DNA from: Streptomyces sp. NBC_00704
GTDB lineage: Bacteria > Actinomycetota > Actinomycetes > Streptomycetales > Streptomycetaceae
Assembly: GCF_036226605.1 (NCBI RefSeq)
Contig: NZ_CP109000.1
Span: forward strand, 6,878,501 to 6,942,500
Direction: 5' to 3'
Length of the DNA stretch: 64,000 nucleotides
This document shows positions 43,378-52,032 of this stretch, piece by piece (positions within the stretch are counted from its first letter, which is position 1; each line of letters begins with the position of its first letter). The notes beneath the pieces are model-generated. The model was not told the origin of the DNA. It searched no databases and saw only the letters and a list, made by a program, of their open reading frames with translations. Both the position numbers and the translations under genes were made by a program.

Positions 43378-43917
43378 TCAGGAGGCCGAGAGGCCCACGT
43401 GGGCCAGGGCCTGGCGCAGCAGGAAGCCGTGCCCGCCGGGCATCTCGCTCTGCACGGCGAGCGAGGCGGCCTCCCGCGGGCTGAACCACACCAGGTCCAG
43501 CGCGTCCTGCCGGGGCCGGCAGTCGCCCGTCACCGGCACGATGTAGGCCAGCGACACGGCGTGCTGGCGGGGGTCGTGGTACGGCGTGATGCCCTGCGTG
43601 GGGAAGTACTCGGCCACCGTGAACGGCTGGAGCGAGGTCGGCACGCGGGGCAGGGCCACCGGTCCGAGATCCTTCTCCAGGTGGCGCAGCAGGGCGTCCC
43701 GCACGCGTTCGTGGTGCAGGACCCGGCCGGAGACGAGGGTCCGGTTGACGTTGCCGTCCGGGCCCATCCGCAGCAGCAGGCCGACGCTGGTGACCTCGCC
43801 GCTGTCGTCGACGCGCACGGGCACGGCCTCGACGTAGAGGATCGGCATACGGGCGCGCGCCATCTCCAGCTCGTCGGCGCTCAGCCAACCCGGAGTGGTT
43901 TCGGTCAAGTCAGACAT
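43378..43917 (-). CDS. NUDIX-like hydrolase family protein (DUF4916)
   Basis: A 179-aa protein similar to the DUF4916/NUDIX-hydrolase-family proteins of Streptomyces. A canonical NUDIX box GX5EX7REUXEEXGU is not obvious. Instead the sequence has GRVLHHERVRDALLRHLEKD and later WFSPREAASL, so catalysis may be lost or altered. ATG 43917 lies a few bases after an AT-rich stretch (TGTTCGATCATACTTTCA reversed) that probably carries its promoter. No role is known. Confidence 0.8.
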   Translation of the reverse strand: MSDLTETTPGWLSADELEMARARMPILYVEAVPVRVDDSGEVTSVGLLLRMGPDGNVNRTLVSGRVLHHERVRDALLRHLEKDLGPVALPRVPTSLQPFTVAEYFPTQGITPYHDPRQHAVSLAYIVPVTGDCRPRQDALDLVWFSPREAASLAVQSEMPGGHGFLLRQALAHVGLSAS

Positions 43918-43932
43918 TGTTCGATCATACTT

Positions 43933-45069
43933 TCAGTGTCCGTCGGGAAGCCGGTAGACCCGGCGGGCGTTGTCGGCAGCGGCCCAGCGTGCCAGGCGCA
44001 GCGCGTCGGCCGGGCTCAGCTCGTCGCCGTCCACGCGGTCCTGGAGCAGCTCGCCCAGTCCCCTGCGGAAGGCCAGCGCGCCGAGGGAGTAGAACTCGGC
44101 CAGACCGCAGGCGTCGGAGCTGTACAGCAGTTTGCGGAACGGTGTGATCTCCAGCGCCTCCTCCAGGACCGCCCGCGCTCGCACGGGACCGACGTGGTGC
44201 AGGGTCAGCCCCACGTCCAGGTACACCTGCTCGAACACCGCGGCCAGGAAACCGGCCTGCCGCTGGTAGGGCCAGCAGTGCAGGAGCAGCACGGGGATCG
44301 TGCCCGCCGTGAGGTGCAGCCAGTCCGTGAGATGCGTGGGATCCGCCTGGTGCAGGCGGATGTCCGAGTCGCCGAAGCCGGTGTGCAGTTGCAGGGGCAG
44401 ACCCAGGTCGACGGCGGTCCACAGCAGGTGCCGGACCAGCACCGGCTCGTCCAGCCGTCCGCCGCGCGCCAGCCAGCGCCGCGCGCCCCGGGCGACCTCC
44501 TCGTCCGGGGGGCGGGCCGGGTCGAGCGCGAAGCCCGTGCGGTAGGCGGCCACCGACTTCACCGCGACCACCCCCGGCCGCCTGACCGCGTCCAGCGCGG
44601 CCGACCGGAACGCGTCGGCGTAGCCGCCCGCGTCGACGCCCCGGGCGGCCACGGCCTCGGCGACCGCTTCGAGCCGGACGACCTCGTGGGCGACGGCCCC
44701 GCCCGCGGCCTCGGCCAGTCCGGCCGCCGTGGTGGAGCGGGGCGGCGCGAACCCGGTGTCGACGCAGAACACGCCGGTGCGGGCGTCCGTCAGGAACCGC
44801 CGGTTCACCTCTGCGGGGCCCAGCTCGGCCCGTCGCGCCAGATAGACGTCGGCGGGCGCGTGCCGCTCCAGATCGAGCAGCGGCGCGCAGTGCCGGCGCA
44901 CGGCCACACCCACCGGGGTGTCGAACGCCGAGATGCCGGGCAGGCGGCCGCCCTCGGTGAGCAGGGCCTCGAACCCGGGCCGGTCCAGGGGGCCGGCGAC
45001 GACGCCGTGGCAGTGGTGGTCCACCAGGTCCAGCCCGGCCAGCTCCTCGTGGACCGCTCCGCCGGCCAT
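43933..45069 (-). CDS. Amidohydrolase (FluG N-domain-like)
   Basis: A 378-aa amidohydrolase-2 family protein. The metal motif HxH is H19-C-H21 in VDHHCHG. Later HTGFGDSD and LHCWPYQRQAG carry further His ligands, and YSSDACGLAEFY provides the conserved Asp. The start codon follows the GS-like gene stop after one base, giving an operon. In fungal FluG and in plant homologues a similar amidohydrolase is fused to a glutamine synthetase domain; here the two are separate adjacent genes. It probably hydrolyses a gamma-glutamyl or related amide; substrate unknown. Confidence 0.85.
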   Translation of the reverse strand: MAGGAVHEELAGLDLVDHHCHGVVAGPLDRPGFEALLTEGGRLPGISAFDTPVGVAVRRHCAPLLDLERHAPADVYLARRAELGPAEVNRRFLTDARTGVFCVDTGFAPPRSTTAAGLAEAAGGAVAHEVVRLEAVAEAVAARGVDAGGYADAFRSAALDAVRRPGVVAVKSVAAYRTGFALDPARPPDEEVARGARRWLARGGRLDEPVLVRHLLWTAVDLGLPLQLHTGFGDSDIRLHQADPTHLTDWLHLTAGTIPVLLLHCWPYQRQAGFLAAVFEQVYLDVGLTLHHVGPVRARAVLEEALEITPFRKLLYSSDACGLAEFYSLGALAFRRGLGELLQDRVDGDELSPADALRLARWAAADNARRVYRLPDGH

Positions 45070-45070
45070 G

Positions 45071-46474
45071 TCAGTACGTCCAGCGGTAGGCCGCCGCGAC
45101 CCGCTCGTCGTCCAGGCCGTCGACGGCGTCGATCTCGCCCCGCCGCACGGCGGCCACCGCGTCGGCGAGGACCGGGCCGAGCGCGTTCCGCAGCACCTCG
45201 TCCGCGCGGAAGGCGGCGACGGCCTCGGCGAGCGACGTCGGCAGCCGCCGTACGCCCCGGGCGGCGGCCGTCCCGGCGTCCAGCCGCACCGGGTCCCCCC
45301 GCGTCTCCTCCGGCAGGACGGCGCCCGTGGCGATCCCGGCCAGCCCGGCGGAGATGAGGCAGCCGAGGGCGAGATAGGGGTTGGCGGCCAGGTCGACCGG
45401 TTTGACCTCCAGGTTCGCCTGCTCGGCGCGCCGGCCCGCGGTGCCCCGCACCACGCGCAGCGCGCACTCGCGGGTCTCCAGCCCCCAGGCGGTGAACACC
45501 CCGGCCCACTGGGACGGCTTGAGGCGCAGATAGCTCGCCGGGCTGGGCGCGGTCACCGCGGTGAGCGCCGGCAGCCGGGCCAGGACGCCCGCCGTGAAGG
45601 CCTCCGCGTCGGCGGTCATGCCGTGCCGGCGCCCGCCGCCGGCGTGCAGGTTCACGCCCTCGCGCCAGGCCGACAGATGGACGTGTCCGCCGTTGCCGAC
45701 GCCCCGCGCGAGGACCGCGGGGGAGAAGGAGACCCGCAGGCCGTGCCGCCGGGCCACCGCGCGGATCGTGTGGCGGACGAGCACGCTGCGGTCGGCCGCC
45801 GCCACCGGGTCCAGGGCGCCCACCGAGATCTCGAACTGGCCGGGCGCGTACTCGGGATGGATCTGGTCGACGTCGACGCCCTGCGCCGCGCACGCGGCCA
45901 GCAGCTCGGCGGTGAAGGCGCTCAGCTCGATCTGCCGGGTCGCGCCGTACGCCGGCCCCGTGGCCGCCGGGACGAACTCCCCGGCGGGCGCGGAGTCCAG
46001 GCCGACCGTCCACTCGATCTCGATGGCCGCCCTGAAGCCGAGCCCGTGCTCGCGGGCCGCGTCCGCGACGACGCGCCGCAGGAAGGTGCGGGAGCATCCG
46101 GGATGCCGTCCGCCGTCCTGGGCGATCCGGTCGACCGGCGCCCACGCCCAGCCCGGCTGGCCCGCCAGGACGACGAGCCGGTCCAGGTCGGGGTAGAGGC
46201 GCAGGTCGCCGTCCGGGGAGCCCAGCACGTCCGTGGCGACGACGCCGTCGTGCGCGAGGAACGTGTCGAACACCGGCGACATGCCGACGCCCCACGCCGC
46301 CGCCGAGGCCAGGGCCGCCGTCGGGACCGCCTTCACCCTGCCGACGCCCGCCGTGTCGACGTAGGCCAGGACGATCCCGTGGACGCCTCTGCCGCTCAGC
46401 TCCCCGGACAGCGCGCCCGCCCGCTCGACGTCTCCGGGACGCCCGCCCGGGACGGGATCGGCGAGGGTGGTCAT
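45071..46474 (-). CDS. Glutamine synthetase-like enzyme
   Basis: A 467-aa GS family protein. N-terminal beta-grasp domain at about 20-110, then the catalytic domain with EIEWTVG, NGGHVHLSAW and the KPSQWAG ATP/metal region. It lacks the tyrosine-adenylylation loop of GlnA. Together with the amidohydrolase it suggests gamma-glutamylation of an amine (as in the GlnA3/GlnA4 polyamine and ethanolamine enzymes) rather than bulk ammonium assimilation. ATG 46474 has GGAGG six bases upstream on the minus strand; the long frame beyond is a methyltransferase shadow. Confidence 0.87.
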   Translation of the reverse strand: MTTLADPVPGGRPGDVERAGALSGELSGRGVHGIVLAYVDTAGVGRVKAVPTAALASAAAWGVGMSPVFDTFLAHDGVVATDVLGSPDGDLRLYPDLDRLVVLAGQPGWAWAPVDRIAQDGGRHPGCSRTFLRRVVADAAREHGLGFRAAIEIEWTVGLDSAPAGEFVPAATGPAYGATRQIELSAFTAELLAACAAQGVDVDQIHPEYAPGQFEISVGALDPVAAADRSVLVRHTIRAVARRHGLRVSFSPAVLARGVGNGGHVHLSAWREGVNLHAGGGRRHGMTADAEAFTAGVLARLPALTAVTAPSPASYLRLKPSQWAGVFTAWGLETRECALRVVRGTAGRRAEQANLEVKPVDLAANPYLALGCLISAGLAGIATGAVLPEETRGDPVRLDAGTAAARGVRRLPTSLAEAVAAFRADEVLRNALGPVLADAVAAVRRGEIDAVDGLDDERVAAAYRWTY

Positions 46475-46563
46475 ACGTCCTCCACAGCGGTGCGATCGGA
46501 GCGCCCCGGGACCGGCCGGACCGTCACGGACCGGGGCGGGGCGGGGGGCGTGCCGGACGTTCC

Positions 46564-47355
46564 TCAGGGTTTCACGGCGACCGCGCCGTACTGCGGCACC
46601 ACCACGAGGGAGTCCGCCTCTCCGCGCCAGCGCGAACACGACACCAGGCCCGGCTCCAGCAGCTCCAGGCCGTCGAAGAACGCGGCGATCTCCGCGCCGC
46701 TGCGGGCGGTGATCGGCGGCTTGGCGTTCTCGTTCCAGAACTTCATGGCCGGGATCTGGCCCTCGCCGCCCACCTCGCTGTCGTGGGTGGGGTGCGTCAG
46801 GACCAGGAAGCTCCCCGAGGGGACGTCGGCCATGACCTCGCGGACGATGCCCCGCGCCGCCTCCTCGTCCAGGACGAAGTTCAGGATGCCCAGCATCATC
46901 ACCGCGACCGGGCGCGTGAAGTCCAGGGTGTCCGCGGCCCGTTCGAGGATGGCGGCCGGATCGCGCACGTCGGCGTCGATGTAGTCGGTGACGCCCTCGG
47001 CGGTGCCGGTCAGCAGGGTGCGGGCGTGCGCCAGCACGATGGGGTCGTTGTCGACGTACACGATCCGCGCGTCGGGCGCGACGCGCTGCGCGATCTCGTG
47101 GGTGTTGTCGGCCGTCGGCAGCCCGGTGCCGATGTCCAGGAACTGCCGCACCCCGCGCTCCTCGGCGAGGTGGCGGACCGCCTGCCCGAGGAACCAGCGG
47201 TCGGCGCGGGCGATCTCCCGGATGAGCGGGAACATCCCGGCGACGTGCTCGCCGACCCCGCGGTCGACCTCGTAGTTGTCCTTGCCGCCGATCCAGTAGT
47301 TCCACACCCGCGCGTTGTGCGCGACGCTGGTGTCCAGCCGTGCCGGCCCGCTCAC
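46564..47355 (-). CDS. SAM-dependent methyltransferase (DUF574)
   Basis: A 263-aa methyltransferase of the DUF574 group, abundant in Streptomyces. It has the N-terminal signature ARVWNYWIGGKDNYEVDR and the SAM motif FLDIGTGLPTADNTHE; a VYVDNDPIV segment binds the ribose. Substrate unknown. The start is GTG 47355. It is upstream of the GS/amidohydrolase pair on the same strand with an 89-base gap, so it may be co-transcribed. Confidence 0.88.
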   Translation of the reverse strand: MSGPARLDTSVAHNARVWNYWIGGKDNYEVDRGVGEHVAGMFPLIREIARADRWFLGQAVRHLAEERGVRQFLDIGTGLPTADNTHEIAQRVAPDARIVYVDNDPIVLAHARTLLTGTAEGVTDYIDADVRDPAAILERAADTLDFTRPVAVMMLGILNFVLDEEAARGIVREVMADVPSGSFLVLTHPTHDSEVGGEGQIPAMKFWNENAKPPITARSGAEIAAFFDGLELLEPGLVSCSRWRGEADSLVVVPQYGAVAVKP

Positions 47356-47477
47356 GTGACCGCCCCTTCCCGCGTCCCGGCCCGTGTCGCGGGCCCCAGG
47401 CCGTCATTGTGCCGCCGGATGATCACCGCTGTCCCCGGTAGGCTGAAAAACCGCCGATCCCGTACAGGAAGCACGAG

Positions 47478-48347
47478 ATGCCCTACACCCATGCCCCCGG
47501 TCCGGCCGCCTGTGAGCCGTCGGCCGGTCCCGCCGACATACGCCTGGTCGTCACCGACATGGACGGCACCCTGCTCGACGACGACAAGCGGATCCCGGCG
47601 GGACTGTGGGAGGTGCTCGAGCGGCTGCGCGAGCGCGGGGTGCTGTTCAGCCCGGCGAGCGGACGCCAGTACGCGTCCCTGGCCCGCGAGTTCGCCGGCG
47701 TGGCCGACGGCATGGTGTTCATCGCGGAGAACGGCGCCTACGTCGTGCGCGACGGCGAGGAGGTCAGTTCCGACCCGCTGGACCCGGACGTCGTCGCGCG
47801 GGTCGTGGCGGCGGCGCGGCGCCTCGCGGCCGACGGCGTCGACATGGGCGTCGTCGTCTGCGGGAAGCGGTCCGCCTACCTCGAACGGTCCGACGAACCC
47901 TTCCTGGCGGAGGCGGCCAGGTACTACGTCCGCCACCAGGTCGTCGAGGACGTCGCCGCCGTCGACGACGAGATCGTCAAGGTCGCCCTGTTCGACTTCG
48001 GCTCCGCCGAGGAGAGCACCGCCCCGGCGCTGGCGGCCTTCGCCGACACCCACCAGGTCGTGGTCTCCGGCGAGCACTGGGTCGACGTGATGAACCGCAC
48101 CGCCCACAAGGGCGCGGCCCTGCGCCGGCTCCAGCGGGAGCTGGGCATCACCCCCGCGCAGACCATGGCCTTCGGCGACTACCTCAACGACCTGGAGATG
48201 CTGGACGCCGCCGAGTGGTCCTTCGCCATGACGGGCGCCCACCCCGAGGTCGTCCGCCGGGCCCGTCACCTCGCCCCCTCCAACAACGACAACGGCGTCC
48301 TGCGCACCGTCGTCCGCCTGCTCGACCTGCCGGTGTCCGGCCTCTGA
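47478..48347 (+). CDS. Cof-type HAD hydrolase
   Basis: A 289-aa haloacid dehalogenase-superfamily phosphatase. Motif I is DMDGTLLDD at about residue 30; motif IV is GDYLNDLEML near 234; the Cof-type cap lies between (PASGRQYASL, FIAENGAY). It dephosphorylates sugar phosphates or flavin/PLP-type substrates; specificity unknown. It is divergent from the methyltransferase gene and followed by a hairpin terminator. ATG 47478. Confidence 0.9.
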   Translation: MPYTHAPGPAACEPSAGPADIRLVVTDMDGTLLDDDKRIPAGLWEVLERLRERGVLFSPASGRQYASLAREFAGVADGMVFIAENGAYVVRDGEEVSSDPLDPDVVARVVAAARRLAADGVDMGVVVCGKRSAYLERSDEPFLAEAARYYVRHQVVEDVAAVDDEIVKVALFDFGSAEESTAPALAAFADTHQVVVSGEHWVDVMNRTAHKGAALRRLQRELGITPAQTMAFGDYLNDLEMLDAAEWSFAMTGAHPEVVRRARHLAPSNNDNGVLRTVVRLLDLPVSGL

Positions 48348-48373
48348 CCCGCACGCCGGTCCGAACGCCAGAA

Positions 48374-48414
48374 CCGGGCCCCCGGAGCGGCCTGACCGCC
48401 CTCCGGGAGCCCGG
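48374..48414 (+). terminator. Hairpin terminator after the HAD gene
   Basis: Arms CCGGGCCCCCGGAG (48374-48387) and CTCCGGGAGCCCGG (48401-48414) pair at 13 of 14 positions with a 13-base loop. It may also serve the convergent DUF3140 gene. Confidence 0.75.
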
Positions 48415-48485
48415 AATCCACAGCCTGGGGCCACCGTCCACCGTCGGGGCCACCGCCTACCGCTGTGCCCGGCCCGCCGCCGGGG

Positions 48486-48818
48486 TCACGGCCTGAGCGG
48501 GTCGTGGCCGATCGTCATCAGGCGGTGGCGCCGGCGGGTCTCGTCCGCCTCGGGCTCGTTCCCGGAGTCCGCCTGCTCGGCGACGGCGTCCACGACCCGG
48601 TACATGACCTCGACGTCGTCGTCGGTCAGGTCGGTGCGGCGTTTCTGCAGGATCGCGAGGACATGCTGCCCGGTCGGGCTCCCCGCCTGCTCGGGCAGCG
48701 GCTCCGCGTTCTCGTCGGCGTCGCGCACCCGCAGCCAGGCGGCCAGTTCCTGCGAGGTCATGTTCACGGCGCGGTGGAAGTCCTCCCACAGCGCGTCCAT
48801 CTCCAGTGCGTCGGTCAT
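48486..48818 (-). CDS. DUF3140 domain protein
   Basis: A 110-aa protein with the DUF3140 pattern (LWEDFHRAVNMTSQELAAWL; LAILQKRRTDLTDDDVEVMYRV), often encoded next to stress proteins in Streptomyces. It is predicted to be soluble and largely helical. Function unknown. ATG 48818 lies 31 bases after the dps stop on the same strand, so it is probably in the whiB-dps operon. Confidence 0.82.
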   Translation of the reverse strand: MTDALEMDALWEDFHRAVNMTSQELAAWLRVRDADENAEPLPEQAGSPTGQHVLAILQKRRTDLTDDDVEVMYRVVDAVAEQADSGNEPEADETRRRHRLMTIGHDPLRP

Positions 48819-48849
48819 GCGGGCCTCCCTCCCGGCCGGTGCGTCCGCG

Positions 48850-49332
48850 TCACTTGTCCTGCGGCCAGTTCTCCGCCTCGAACATCCAGCGCTGCTTCTC
48901 CAGCTCGGCGGTGATGGCGATCAGCAGGTCCTGCGTGACCGGGTCGGCCTCGTCGGTCGCCGTGATGCGTTCGCGCAGTCGCGCGATGGCCGCGCCCAGG
49001 GTCTCGGCGATCACCGTGACGACGTCCTCGTCGCGCAGCCAGCCGTCCTTGGGGGAGGGCAGGGTGAACGCCGAGGCGATCGTCTCGGGGCGGCCGTCCG
49101 GCGGCAGTCCCAGCGCGGCGGCGCGCTCGGCCACCGTGTCGGCGAAGCCGCGGGCCGTGGTGACGACCTCGTCCAGCTGGAGGTGGATCGAGCGGAAGCG
49201 CGGGCCCACGATGTTCCAGTGCGCCTGCTTCCCGATCAGGGAGAGGCCCAGAAGGTCCACGAGGGTGTTCTGCAACGCGTCGAAGGTGACCTGGCGGGCG
49301 GGTTCGGGGAGCGGGCTCTTCACGACAGTCAT
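48850..49332 (-). CDS. dps: Dps-family DNA-protecting ferritin
   Basis: A 160-aa ferritin-like protein. The inter-subunit ferroxidase motif begins with H38 in KQAHWNIVG and continues through H50 and the downstream acidic residues (LQLDEV). Dps dodecamers bind iron and hydrogen peroxide and protect DNA in stationary phase. It overlaps the whiB-like gene by 4 bases (ATGA), an uncommon arrangement. The C-terminus is short (EAENWPQDK) and lacks the extended DNA-binding tail of some Streptomyces Dps proteins. Confidence 0.93.
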   Translation of the reverse strand: MTVVKSPLPEPARQVTFDALQNTLVDLLGLSLIGKQAHWNIVGPRFRSIHLQLDEVVTTARGFADTVAERAAALGLPPDGRPETIASAFTLPSPKDGWLRDEDVVTVIAETLGAAIARLRERITATDEADPVTQDLLIAITAELEKQRWMFEAENWPQDK

Positions 49333-49586
49333 ACGGGAGTCCTCCTCTTCGCGTCATTCCTGGCTGCTCGGAGCAGTTCCGCGCGCTCGGCCTCGTCCAC
49401 GCCGCCCCACACCCCCGACGTCTGTGCGGTGTCCAGGGCGTAGGACAGGCAGTCGGCGCCGACCGGGCACCGGGCGCACACGCGTTTGGCCTCGGCGGCC
49501 TCCCGCAGCGCCGGCCCGGTCGTGCCCACGGGGAAGAACAACTCCGGGTCCTCGCCCACACAGGCGGCAGCGCGCAACCACTCCAT
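49329..49586 (-). CDS. WhiB-like iron-sulfur regulator
   Basis: An 85-aa Wbl protein. The four cluster Cys are C9, C37, C40 and C46 (AAC; VCARC; ADC), with the GVWGG turn at 58-62 and a basic C-terminus (RNDAKRR). Wbl proteins carry an O2/NO-sensitive [4Fe-4S] cluster and regulate transcription via sigma factors. The ATG at 49586 gives a standard length; a TTG upstream would add a short Arg-rich piece. Its stop overlaps dps (TGA inside ATGA), making the pair translationally coupled. Confidence 0.92.
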   Translation of the reverse strand: MEWLRAAACVGEDPELFFPVGTTGPALREAAEAKRVCARCPVGADCLSYALDTAQTSGVWGGVDEAERAELLRAARNDAKRRTPV

Positions 49587-49719
49587 GGGGGCGCGGGTGC
49601 CCCGGGCGCACCGCCGCAAACAGGACGTCCGCCGTTTCCGCCGCCGGTCCGCCCGAGATCCGCCGCAGCTCGGCGGCCGTCCCGCCCGGACCCGCCCGGC
49701 ATGCGCCCGCGGTCAGGTT

Positions 49720-49804
49720 CAGGACGGGCAGTGCGGCTCAGGGCGGGCAGTGCGGCTCAGGACGGGCAGTGCGGCTCAGGACGGGCAGTCCGGTTCAGGA
49801 CGGG
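49720..49804. repeat. 19-bp tandem repeat at the lipase 3' end
   Basis: Four and a half units of CAGGACGGGCAGTGCGGCT, three nearly identical. The array begins at the last codons of the lipase gene (stop at 49795-49797) and extends downstream, so each unit carries a copy of the gene's terminal sequence and an in-frame TGA candidate. Confidence 0.9.
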
Positions 49805-50595
49805 ACGACGTCGTCCAGGAACCTCGTGACGTCCGCGAACACCTCCGCCCGGTTCGTCTCCTGGAAGACCTCGTGCCGCGCGCCCGGGTAGATCCGCTCG
49901 GTGTGCGTGCCCGCGGTCAGCCGCAGCACTCCGACGCGGCTGCCGGCCTGCGGGACCAGCCGGTCGTCGGCGCCGTGCAGCCACAGCACGGGCAGCGGGC
50001 GGACGTCGCCGCCCCCGGCGACGGTGTCCAGGGTCCGCGCGAAGGCCTCCAGCGTCGGCCGTTTCATCGGCCCGTGCCACACCAGCGGGTCCGCCGCGTA
50101 GGCCGCGCAGACCGCCGGGTCGCGGGAGAGGGCGGCGGGGCTGACGGGGACGTCGGGGATCTCGTCGTGCGCGAGCAGGCGGCCGGGCAGCTCCCACGCG
50201 CCGATCACCGGGCCGGACAGCACGAGCGCGGCGAGCCGGTCGCCGTGGCGCTGGGCGTACCGGGCCGCGATCAGGCCGCCCATCGAGTGCCCGACGACGA
50301 CGAGGGGAAGGCCGGGCCGGGCGCGGCGGGCCAGTTCGGCGACGCGGTGCAGGTCGTCGACGACGTCCTCGAAGTCCTCGACGAGCACCCGCTCGCCCGC
50401 CGACCGGCCGTGTCCCGCGTGGTCGGGGGCGTACACGGCCGCGTGGTGCGCGGCGAGAACGCCGGCGACCTCGGCGTAGCGGCCGCCGTGCTCGCCGTAG
50501 CCGTGCGCCAGGAGGGCCGTGTACCGCGGGTGCGGGCCGGACCGCTCCAGCACGGCGATCGCGCCGCGGGTCCCGGCGAGGACGTGTCGGGGCAT
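49795..50595 (-). CDS. Alpha/beta hydrolase (monoacylglycerol lipase-like)
   Basis: A 266-aa alpha/beta-hydrolase. The nucleophile elbow is GHSMGG at about residue 98; the acid is in HGADDRLV, and the His in GARHEVFQE. The HGYGEHGGRY motif near the start is that of monoacylglycerol/lysophospholipid lipases. No signal peptide. Start ATG 50595; the promoter lies in the 101 bases shared with the divergent thiolase gene. The 3' end runs into a 19-bp repeat array. Confidence 0.9.
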   Translation of the reverse strand: MPRHVLAGTRGAIAVLERSGPHPRYTALLAHGYGEHGGRYAEVAGVLAAHHAAVYAPDHAGHGRSAGERVLVEDFEDVVDDLHRVAELARRARPGLPLVVVGHSMGGLIAARYAQRHGDRLAALVLSGPVIGAWELPGRLLAHDEIPDVPVSPAALSRDPAVCAAYAADPLVWHGPMKRPTLEAFARTLDTVAGGGDVRPLPVLWLHGADDRLVPQAGSRVGVLRLTAGTHTERIYPGARHEVFQETNRAEVFADVTRFLDDVVPS

Positions 50596-50656
50596 CGTGT
50601 CTCCAGCGGTGTCGGCGAAGTCTGCGGGGATCTTCCCAGGGGGTCGGGCCGGGGTC

Positions 50657-50682
50657 TATAGTCGAAAACTAGCAGTGCTAAT
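50657..50682. promoter_or_regulatory. Promoter -10 and operator palindrome before the thiolase gene
   Basis: TATAGT at 50657-50662 looks like a -10 element. ACTAGCAGTGCTAAT at 50668-50682 is a palindrome (TAGCA-G-TGCTA core) located at or just after the transcript start. Such a site suits a TetR-type fatty-acid regulator. AAGGAG at 50684-50689 is the ribosome site. Confidence 0.6.
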
Positions 50683-50696
50683 CAAGGAGTCCGCTC

Positions 50697-51884
50697 GTGC
50701 GTCCCGTCCACTTCGCGGCCGCCCGCCGCACCCCCGTCGGAAGACTGCGCGGGGCCCTGTCCTCCGTCCGGCCCGACGACCTCGCCGCCACCGTCATCCG
50801 CGGTCTGGTCGCCGACGTGCCCGCCCTCGACCCGGCCCGCGTCGACGACGTCTACTGGGGCGCCGCCAACCAGGCGGGCGAGGACAACCGCAACGTCGCC
50901 CGCATGGCCGCCCTCCTCGCCGGGCTGCCCGAGACCGTTCCCGGCGCCACGGTGAACCGGCTGTGCGCCTCGGGCCTGGAGGCCGTCACGACCGCGGCCC
51001 GCGCCATCGCCGCGGGCGAGGCCGACATCGTGCTCGCGGGCGGCTCGGAGTCGATGAGCCGCGCTCCCTTCGTGCTGGCCCGCCCGGACGAGGCGCTCCC
51101 GCACCGCGTGGAGACCGTCGACACCCGGCTCGGCTGGCGGCTGGTCAACCCCGCGATGAAGGACCTGCACGGGCTGCTCGCGATGGGGGAGACGGCCGAG
51201 GAGGTCGCCGCCCGGTACGGCATCACGCGCGAACGCCAGGACGCGTTCGCGCTGCGCAGCCACCGGCTGGCCGCGCTGGCCCGCAAGGAGGGCCACTTCG
51301 ACGACGAACTGCTGCCCGTGACGCGGGCGGACGGCGTCGTCGTCGACGCCGACGAGGGCATCCGCGAGGACACCTCCCCCGAGAAGCTCGCCGGGCTCAG
51401 GCCCGTCTTCCGGGAGGGCGGCACCGTCACCGCGGGCAACGCCTCCCCGATGAACGACGGCGCCGCCGGCCTGCTCCTCGTGAGCGAGGAGGCGCTCAAC
51501 GAGCTGGGGCTGGAATCCCTCGGCCGCTACGTCGCCGGCGCCTCCGCCGGCGTGCACCCCGACGTGATGGGCATCGGCCCCGTCCCGGCCACCCGCAAGG
51601 CGCTGGCCCGTGCCGAGTGGAGCGTCGACGACGTCCAGGAGGCCGAGTTCAACGAGGCGTTCGCCGCGCAGGTGCTCGCCTGCGTCGACCGGCTCGGCAT
51701 CGACGCCGACCGGATCAACCCCAGCGGCGGCGCGATCGCCCTGGGCCATCCGCTCGGCTGCTCGGGCGCCCGCATCCTCACCACCCTGCTGCACCGCATG
51801 CGCCGCACCGGAGCGGAGCGCGGACTCGCCACCATGTGCGTGGGCGTCGGCCAGGGCAGCGCGGTCCTGGTCGAACGACACTGA
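50697..51884 (+). CDS. Acetyl-CoA acyltransferase (thiolase)
   Basis: A 395-aa thiolase. Catalytic C90 (NRLCASG), H351 (GHPLGCSG) and C381 (MCVGVGQG) are all present, so it is active. YGITRERQDAFALRSH is typical. It may be a 3-oxoadipyl-CoA or 3-ketoacyl-CoA thiolase; the neighbourhood (lipase, acyl-CoA dehydrogenase 4 kb away) leans to fatty-acid breakdown. GTG 50697 with AAGGAG. A terminator follows. Confidence 0.93.
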   Translation: MRPVHFAAARRTPVGRLRGALSSVRPDDLAATVIRGLVADVPALDPARVDDVYWGAANQAGEDNRNVARMAALLAGLPETVPGATVNRLCASGLEAVTTAARAIAAGEADIVLAGGSESMSRAPFVLARPDEALPHRVETVDTRLGWRLVNPAMKDLHGLLAMGETAEEVAARYGITRERQDAFALRSHRLAALARKEGHFDDELLPVTRADGVVVDADEGIREDTSPEKLAGLRPVFREGGTVTAGNASPMNDGAAGLLLVSEEALNELGLESLGRYVAGASAGVHPDVMGIGPVPATRKALARAEWSVDDVQEAEFNEAFAAQVLACVDRLGIDADRINPSGGAIALGHPLGCSGARILTTLLHRMRRTGAERGLATMCVGVGQGSAVLVERH

Positions 51885-51897
51885 CGGACCCGGTCCC

Positions 51898-51924
51898 GCC
51901 CGGCCCGGCGGAACCGGGCCGGGC
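51898..51924 (+). terminator. Hairpin terminator after the thiolase gene
   Basis: An 11-bp perfect stem, GCCCGGCCCGG (51898-51908) with CCGGGCCGGGC (51914-51924), loop CGGAA, 13 bases after the stop codon. Confidence 0.85.
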
Positions 51925-52032
51925 CCGCGGGCCCGAGCGGTCATCGGGCGGAACCGGGCCGCGCGGCCCGGCCGGTCACCAGGCGAGACGGGCAGGGGGC
52001 GCGGAACGGATGTGCGTAGCATCGACCTCCGC

